Shown here in pieces: positions 6,017-10,724 of a stretch of 10,724 bases of DNA; position 1 is the stretch's first letter, and each line of letters starts with the position of its first letter. The stretch is taken from positions 1-10,724 of the forward strand of contig NYVS01000066.1 of assembly GCA_002684755.1 (NCBI GenBank), in the 5' to 3' direction. The notes below the pieces were generated by a model. It was not told where the DNA came from. It did no database searches and saw only the letters and a program-made list of their open reading frames with translations. Origin of the DNA: Phycisphaerae bacterium. Its GTDB lineage: Bacteria > Planctomycetota > Phycisphaerae > Phycisphaerales > SM1A02. The position numbers and the translations under genes are program-made.

Positions 6017-7093
6017 ATGAGACACGCGATCCTCGCTTTTTCGTCGATCACCGCCGCCTCGATCCTCGCGTCCGCCCACGGTCAGACGTGCGACGGCTTC
6101 GCCGATGCCGTCTACGGGGAGCCGCTCGTGGTCCAGGACACCTCGACCGGATTCGGTAACGCCGACCTCGGCGCGATCGACTTCGCGAACGGTTCCGAGG
6201 TGGACGCCGCCTTCGGATACATCGCGGACGGCGTGCTCCATCTGGTGATCGCCGGCAACCTGGAGAGCAACTACAACAAGCTCGAGATCTTCATCGATGC
6301 GATCCCCGACGAGGGGCAGAATCCGATTCTCGGAAACAACTCCGGCATCGATTTCGGCGCGTTGAACACGATGGGACGTTTCGAGGATCCCGACACCGGA
6401 GAGGTCCAGCCCGGTCTCACCTTCGACACGGGTTTCACCGCCGACCACTGGATCTCCTTCACCGGCGGGCCGGGAGCCCCCCCCAAGAAGGGCGGGGAGC
6501 CGGGCTACGACACCTACCTCAACTATTCCCAGCTGCTCACCGGTGGCGGTGACACGGCGACCTCCGGGTTCGCGGGTCCCGGCGGGGCGGGCGCGGACGG
6601 TGCGCTGTTCACGGAGAACGGCATCATCGCGGCGATCGACAACTCGAACGTGCTCGGGGTGGTCGGGGGTGATGGAGTCGATGATGGTGGCGGCGTCTTC
6701 ACCGGCATCGAGATCCACATTCCGCTCGAAGCCCTCGGACACACCGCCGGCGACCCCATTCTGGTCTCCGCCTTCATCAACGGCAGCGGTCACGACTTCA
6801 TCTCGAATCAGGTCCTCGGTGGACTCGGAGGCTCGGCGAATCTCGGGTTCCCTCGCTTCGTCAACTTCGAGGACATCGATGGCGATCAATTCTTCCTGGT
6901 CGACGGCGGCGGAAGCGGCGGTGGCTGCTTCGGCGATCTCAACGACGACGGCCAGGTCGACGGGGCCGATTTCGGCTCGCTGCTCGCGAGTTGGGGGCCG
7001 TGTCCGTCCTGCCCCGCGGATCTCAACGACGACGGCGTCGTCGACGGTGCGGACGTCGGCCTGATGCTCTCGGTCTGGGGCCCTTGTCCCTGA
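6017..7093 (+). CDS. Secreted protein: uncharacterised module plus dockerin pair (standalone copy of GH13 tail)
   Basis: The 358-residue protein has a signal peptide (1-22, cleavage near ASAHG|Q), one ~270-residue module (about 25-296), a Gly/Ser-rich linker and two dockerin-type repeats from Cys304 to the C-terminus (GDLNDDGQVDGADFG..., PADLNDDGVVDGADVG...). The module matches the tail of the GH13 protein along its whole length: YG-x-PL-x-x-QDT-x-TGFG, NLESN-F/Y-NKL..FIDAI, SGFAGPGG, NGIIA-T/A-IDN, and AFINGS..HDF-L/I-SNQVLG. I know this module only as a conserved region of unknown role in planctomycete-type secreted proteins; binding is a guess. There is no catalytic signature. Odd points are a C8 run (6477-6484) within a PGAPPKKGGEPG insert missing from the GH13 copy. 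Start: GGAG at 6004-6007, 9 nt before ATG 6017; the frame is open to 5939 but lacks signal-peptide character there. Confidence 0.85.
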   Translation: MRHAILAFSSITAASILASAHGQTCDGFADAVYGEPLVVQDTSTGFGNADLGAIDFANGSEVDAAFGYIADGVLHLVIAGNLESNYNKLEIFIDAIPDEGQNPILGNNSGIDFGALNTMGRFEDPDTGEVQPGLTFDTGFTADHWISFTGGPGAPPKKGGEPGYDTYLNYSQLLTGGGDTATSGFAGPGGAGADGALFTENGIIAAIDNSNVLGVVGGDGVDDGGGVFTGIEIHIPLEALGHTAGDPILVSAFINGSGHDFISNQVLGGLGGSANLGFPRFVNFEDIDGDQFFLVDGGGSGGGCFGDLNDDGQVDGADFGSLLASWGPCPSCPADLNDDGVVDGADVGLMLSVWGPCP

Positions 7094-7279
7094 TCCGACG
7101 CAAGACCGAGCGAGCTCATCCCTTGCGTGCCTCGAATGAACGAACCCCGGGGGTCGGCGGTGACCTCCGACGACTCGTGGCACTCGATGTTCCGCGTCAC
7201 ATCCATGGATCCGCGCGTCCCGCATTCCATGCTCGCGGGCGCCGCCTCGCGTCGTCTGCGGTGAATCGATCCGGGGCGG

Positions 7280-9430
7280 TCAGAGACGATTGGCGGGCAG
7301 GTAGGCCTGCGTGACGTAGTCCGCGACCATGCGATGGGTGCTGAAGGGCCCCGGGATGGTCGCCGCGCTTCGGAGCGCCCGCTTCATCCAGCGTCTGGGG
7401 ACACCGTTTCGACCGCGATCGAAGAACTCGGGGATCAGCTCGTCTTCGAGCACTTCGTACATGGCGTTCGCGTCGGCGGCATCGCGGGCCGCGGCCCCGG
7501 CCCGCTTCGGTTCGCCCACGATTTCGAAGCCGTTGCGACCGTCGAAACCCTCGGGCCACCAGCCGTCGAGGATCGAACAGTTCACCCCGAGGTGCATCGG
7601 CGGCTTCATGCCGCTGGTTCCGCTCGCTTCGTGGGGTCGAATGGGATTGTTCAGCCAGACGTCGCAACCCGAGGTGAGTTCGCGGCCGATCCGCATGTCG
7701 TACTCCTCGAGAATCGCGATCCGGCCGCGGAACTCGGGTCGCCGGCTCATGCGATAGACCATGCCGGCGAATTCCTGTCCCTCGCCGTCACGAGGATGGG
7801 CCTTGCCGGCGAACACGATCTGGACCGGGCGGTCGGGGTCGTTCAGCATCGCGGCGAGCCGGGCGCGGTCCCGGAAGATCAATGGAGCCCGCTTGTAGGT
7901 CGCGAACCGCCGGGCGAAGCCGATGGTGAGTGCGTCTTCACGAAGGCCGGCCCCGGCCAGGAGTCGCTCGCTCGGATCGTCGCCGCGCTGCACGGACTGT
8001 CGGACCAGCCGGTCACGCATGAATCCGACCAGCCGGGATCGGAGGCCGTTTCGAAGTTCCCATGCCGCGGCGGGGTCGACGCTCGTCGCCTTCGACCAGG
8101 CAGCCTCGTCCGGCTTCGCGACCTCGGGCTTCAGGCGGATGTGCTTCCGCCAGAATGCGGCCGCGGCGGGATCGAGCCAGGTGCCGGGATGCACGCCGTT
8201 GGTGATCGAACCGATGGGGACGTCCTGCGGCGTCTTCGCCTCCGGATAGACCGCCTGCCACATGTCCCGGCTCACCTCGCCGTGGAGTCTGGCGACCCCG
8301 TTGACGTGTTCGGCGAGTCGGAGGGCGAGGATCGTCATGCACAGCGGTTCCGAACGGTCGCCGGGCGTCTCTCGACCGAGATCCGCGAACGAGTTGCTGG
8401 TGAATCCGGCGCGTCGGAGGACGCCGTTCATGGCCGCCGCGGCTTCGCGTGCCGGATAGCGATCGTGTCCGGCCGGGACCGGGGTGTGGGTGGTGAAGAC
8501 CGTCGACGCCCGGACCCGGGCGATGGCGTCGGACTGGTCGAGTCCATCCTCGACGAGCCGGGCGATCCGTTCGACCGCGGCGAAGGCGGCATGACCTTCG
8601 TTGAGATGATGGACGGTCGGTCGTTCATCCATCGCTTCGAGCGCCATCGCGCCGCCCACCCCGAGGAGCACCTGCTGTCGCATCCGGAGATCGGGTTCGC
8701 CCTTGTAGAGGCCCTCGGTGAGCCGGCGATCCGCCGGTCGGTTCTCGGGAAGATCGGCGTCGAGCAGCAGCAGCGAGGTGTCGCCCAGGGCGAGCCGCAT
8801 GATCCGTGCGGTGACGCTTCGGCGACCGAGGGGGCAGGCCACGGACAGTCCGGTCTCTTCGAGCGGGTATCGATCGAAGTCGTAGGTCGGATACAGCACC
8901 CGCTGGCTTCCGTCGGCTTCGAACTGCTGCCGGTAGTAGCCGTGACGATAGAGCAGGCCGACACCCACCAGTGGGACGCCGAGATCCTCGGCACTCTTCA
9001 CGTGGTCACCGGCGAGCACGCCGAGGCCGCCGGAGTACTGCTGCATCGATTCGTGGATCGCGAACTCGGAGCAGTAGTAGGCGACCTTCAAACGACGATC
9101 GCGGCCACGGTGACTCGTCTTGAACCAGCGCGGAGCACGCCGAGCATCCTTGAGCGTCCGCTCCGCGGTGTCGAGCGTCTCGAGGAAGCGGTGATCCGTC
9201 GCGGCGGCCGCGATCCTCGCCTTCGAGGTGGAGAGCACCGTCTCGATCGGGGCGTGATTCGTCGCCTCCCAGGCGATCGGATCGAGCATGGCGAAGGGAC
9301 GCTGGGCCGGTTCATGCCAGGACCAGGCGAGGTCTTCCGCGACTCGAAGAAGGCGGGTGAGCAGGCCGTCGATCGAAGGTGTTGATGGGCGTGGCATGAC
9401 GGGGATCCGGATCGAAGCGTGGCGTTTCAT
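7280..9430 (-). CDS. glgP: Alpha-glucan (glycogen/maltodextrin) phosphorylase, GT35
   Basis: The 716-residue cytoplasmic enzyme releases glucose-1-phosphate from the non-reducing ends of alpha-1,4-glucans. Marks in order: EDLAWSWHEPA near the N-terminus, VAYYCSEFAIHESMQQYSGG with GVLAGDHVKSAEDLG, the HHLNEGHAAFA block, FTTHTPVPAGHD, SITNGVHPGTW, GFARRFATYKR, IVFAGKAHP, and NNPIRPHEASGTSGMK with the pyridoxal-phosphate lysine (Lys609). Length and motifs fit the shorter bacterial alpha-glucan phosphorylase subfamily rather than the ~800-residue E. coli GlgP/MalP type. It follows malQ on the same strand with a 48-bp gap, so they are probably one operon. The start at 9430 is uncertain: no good Shine-Dalgarno is seen, and ATG 9397 (11 residues in) is an alternative. 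The longer form fits the usual spacing to WSW. No clear terminator follows the stop. Confidence 0.95.
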   Translation of the reverse strand: MKRHASIRIPVMPRPSTPSIDGLLTRLLRVAEDLAWSWHEPAQRPFAMLDPIAWEATNHAPIETVLSTSKARIAAAATDHRFLETLDTAERTLKDARRAPRWFKTSHRGRDRRLKVAYYCSEFAIHESMQQYSGGLGVLAGDHVKSAEDLGVPLVGVGLLYRHGYYRQQFEADGSQRVLYPTYDFDRYPLEETGLSVACPLGRRSVTARIMRLALGDTSLLLLDADLPENRPADRRLTEGLYKGEPDLRMRQQVLLGVGGAMALEAMDERPTVHHLNEGHAAFAAVERIARLVEDGLDQSDAIARVRASTVFTTHTPVPAGHDRYPAREAAAAMNGVLRRAGFTSNSFADLGRETPGDRSEPLCMTILALRLAEHVNGVARLHGEVSRDMWQAVYPEAKTPQDVPIGSITNGVHPGTWLDPAAAAFWRKHIRLKPEVAKPDEAAWSKATSVDPAAAWELRNGLRSRLVGFMRDRLVRQSVQRGDDPSERLLAGAGLREDALTIGFARRFATYKRAPLIFRDRARLAAMLNDPDRPVQIVFAGKAHPRDGEGQEFAGMVYRMSRRPEFRGRIAILEEYDMRIGRELTSGCDVWLNNPIRPHEASGTSGMKPPMHLGVNCSILDGWWPEGFDGRNGFEIVGEPKRAGAAARDAADANAMYEVLEDELIPEFFDRGRNGVPRRWMKRALRSAATIPGPFSTHRMVADYVTQAYLPANRL

Positions 9431-9478
9431 GAACGCGGCGTTGCATGAAGGTGGTGGTGAACGAGGATGCGACGGGGT

Positions 9479-10724
9479 TCAGCCGAGGCGTTCCGCCGTC
9501 GACGCGAGGGTGGCGAGGCGTCGCGCGAGTCGAGCGGTCGCCTCGCCTCGTCGCATCCGCCAGCACCAGTTTCCAGTCGGCTCGCCGGGACGGTTCATGC
9601 GGGCTCGACGGCCGAGGCCCAGCAGGTCCTGCATCTGGACGATCGCGGTATCGGCCGGGCTGGTGAATGCGAGCCGCGTCATCGTGTCGGCGGGATCGGT
9701 GGCCGCCGAGGGGCCGGCGTACGCCGAGAAGCGACGACGGGTGTCCGCGTCGATCGCCCGATACCAGCCGGCCACGGTGTCGTTGTCGTGACTTGCGGGG
9801 TAGACGGCGCAGGCCCGCGGGTGGTTGTGAGGAAGCTCTTCGCCGGCCACCGGCGTGCCGAAGAAGGCGGTCTCCAGAATCCGCATGCCGACGATTCCGA
9901 AGCGGTCGCGGAGATGATTGACCGGTGTCGTCCGATCCCCGAGATCTTCCGCGATGAACGGAAGCGCACCGAGTTCGCGGGTCAGTGAAGCGAGCAGTTC
10001 CTCACCGGGCGTGCGACCCCACCGACCGGTTCGCGGATCCGAACTGTCGCGCGGAATCTCGAAGGCGTTGTGAAACCCGACGAAATGATCGATCCGTACC
10101 AGATCGAACCGCTCGAGCGTGGTGCGGACGCGACTTCTCCACCAGGCCCAGTCTTCCGACCGGTGGGCGGGCCATTTGTAATGCGGATGTCCCCAGAGCT
10201 GACCATGATCGACCGCGGTCTCGCCCCAGACCGATTGCGAGAGGTCATCGGGATCGTCCGAGGGGGGGACGCCGGTCAACACGGTGGGGTCGCCGTTCCG
10301 GTCGAGTCGAAAGAGATCGGGCCGCGATTCGACGTCGGCGCTGTCCGGAGCGCAGAAGATCGGAAGGTCACCGATGAGTCGGAGATCTCGTTCGCGGGCA
10401 TGTCGCCGAAGCCTGCTCCACTGACGGTCGAGGATGAACTGGAGGAAGGCGTGGTAGGTCGGATCCCGATCCACGTCGGTGCTCGATCCCCGAAGGCGGT
10501 CGGGCGCGGAGGCATACCGACACCAGTCGTCGAGCCAGTCCGCCTGCCGCGTTCGAAAATCCTCGTAGGCCGCGCCACGCAGGCCCATTCGTCCTCGGCG
10601 GGCCTGGAAGCCTCGAAACGCGGCTTCGAGCAAGGGTCGCTTCCACCGTCTGACCCGCCGCCACGATGCGCGGCCTCGATCGTCGCGAGCGGAGTCTTCG
10701 CGTCCGAGTCGGGTCGCGGCGGCG
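9479..10724 (-). CDS. malQ: 4-alpha-glucanotransferase (amylomaltase, GH77), start beyond right edge
   Basis: About 414 codons are visible. The frame stays open to the window edge, and the codons before the TTG at 10633 read RRWKRPLLEAAF, a conserved MalQ stretch, so that TTG is not the start. Roughly the first 90-100 residues of the usual ~500 are missing. The enzyme transfers alpha-1,4-glucan segments between maltodextrins in the cytoplasm and feeds the phosphorylase. GH77 catalytic motifs are intact: VRIDHFVGF (nucleophile Asp codon 10088-10090), FIAEDLG (acid/base Glu codon 9947-9949) and ASHDNDTVAGW (Asp codon 9785-9787). Also seen are GDLPIFCAPDSADV and GMRILETAFFG. Odd: the segment between GVPP and GQLWG (about 10200-10261) is about 13 residues longer than usual. 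glgP follows 48 bp downstream. Confidence 0.95.
   Translation of the reverse strand, partial: AAATRLGREDSARDDRGRASWRRVRRWKRPLLEAAFRGFQARRGRMGLRGAAYEDFRTRQADWLDDWCRYASAPDRLRGSSTDVDRDPTYHAFLQFILDRQWSRLRRHARERDLRLIGDLPIFCAPDSADVESRPDLFRLDRNGDPTVLTGVPPSDDPDDLSQSVWGETAVDHGQLWGHPHYKWPAHRSEDWAWWRSRVRTTLERFDLVRIDHFVGFHNAFEIPRDSSDPRTGRWGRTPGEELLASLTRELGALPFIAEDLGDRTTPVNHLRDRFGIVGMRILETAFFGTPVAGEELPHNHPRACAVYPASHDNDTVAGWYRAIDADTRRRFSAYAGPSAATDPADTMTRLAFTSPADTAIVQMQDLLGLGRRARMNRPGEPTGNWCWRMRRGEATARLARRLATLASTAERLG

Noticed and set aside
7153..7171. Imperfect hairpin GTCGG..CCGAC between the convergent genes, as a bidirectional terminator
   Set aside because: Only 5 + 2 bp with a mismatch, and no T-tract on either side. 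I could not support a terminator anywhere in 7094-7279.
5933..7225. Minus-strand open frame of 430 codons opposite the module/dockerin gene
   Set aside because: It is an antisense shadow: the translation is Val/Asp/Arg/Glu-rich without motifs, and it runs through the promoter and leader hairpin of the real gene.
7334..9385. Plus-strand open frame of 683 codons opposite glgP
   Set aside because: It is the mirror of a strongly conserved phosphorylase, with no start context or recognisable domain. Long antisense frames are expected at this GC content.

Overview
The window reads as a piece of chromosome from a GC-rich planctomycete, most likely of the Phycisphaerae. This is an inference. It rests on two C-terminal 'GC-type' dockerin repeat pairs (GDL-D/N-x-DG..DGADFG..LASWGPC), two secreted DUF1080 proteins, and the high G+C content. 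No 16S rRNA or other taxonomic marker is present.

Layout, left to right. At 1-119 (minus) is the N-terminal stub of a sulfotransferase. A compact tRNA-Glu(CTC) unit on the minus strand follows at about 223-386, with promoter, tRNA and intrinsic terminator all visible. From 458 to 2737 genes run on the plus strand: a possible 51-codon ORF whose stop overlaps the next start (ATGA), a group II truncated haemoglobin, and two tandem secreted DUF1080 paralogues. A strong intrinsic terminator closes this block at 2768-2799. Two large secreted plus-strand genes follow. The first is a 967-residue protein: signal peptide, CBM48-like domain, GH13 catalytic domain, a ~260-residue uncharacterised module and a dockerin pair. 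The second is a 358-residue protein made only of a signal peptide, the same module and a dockerin pair. On the minus strand at 7280-10724, converging on them, are glgP (alpha-glucan phosphorylase) and the larger part of malQ (4-alpha-glucanotransferase), which runs off the right edge.

Functionally the right two thirds look like an alpha-glucan locus. The exported GH13 protein would act on glycogen- or starch-like polymer outside the cytoplasm. MalQ and GlgP would process maltodextrins or stored glycogen to glucose-1-phosphate and glucose inside. The standalone module/dockerin protein is probably a duplicate of the GH13 enzyme's tail and may be a binding or assembly partner. The DUF1080 proteins fit an exported carbohydrate-active role, but their substrate cannot be read from sequence.

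The points most worth a second look are: the shared uncharacterised module present both fused and free; the DUF1080 pair with four cysteines at identical spacing; a 9-bp inverted repeat in the 5' leader of the module gene; a 13-residue or so expansion in the active-site 250s loop of MalQ; and the small ORF overlapping the haemoglobin start. Nothing here resembles a defence system, CRISPR array, prophage or insertion sequence.
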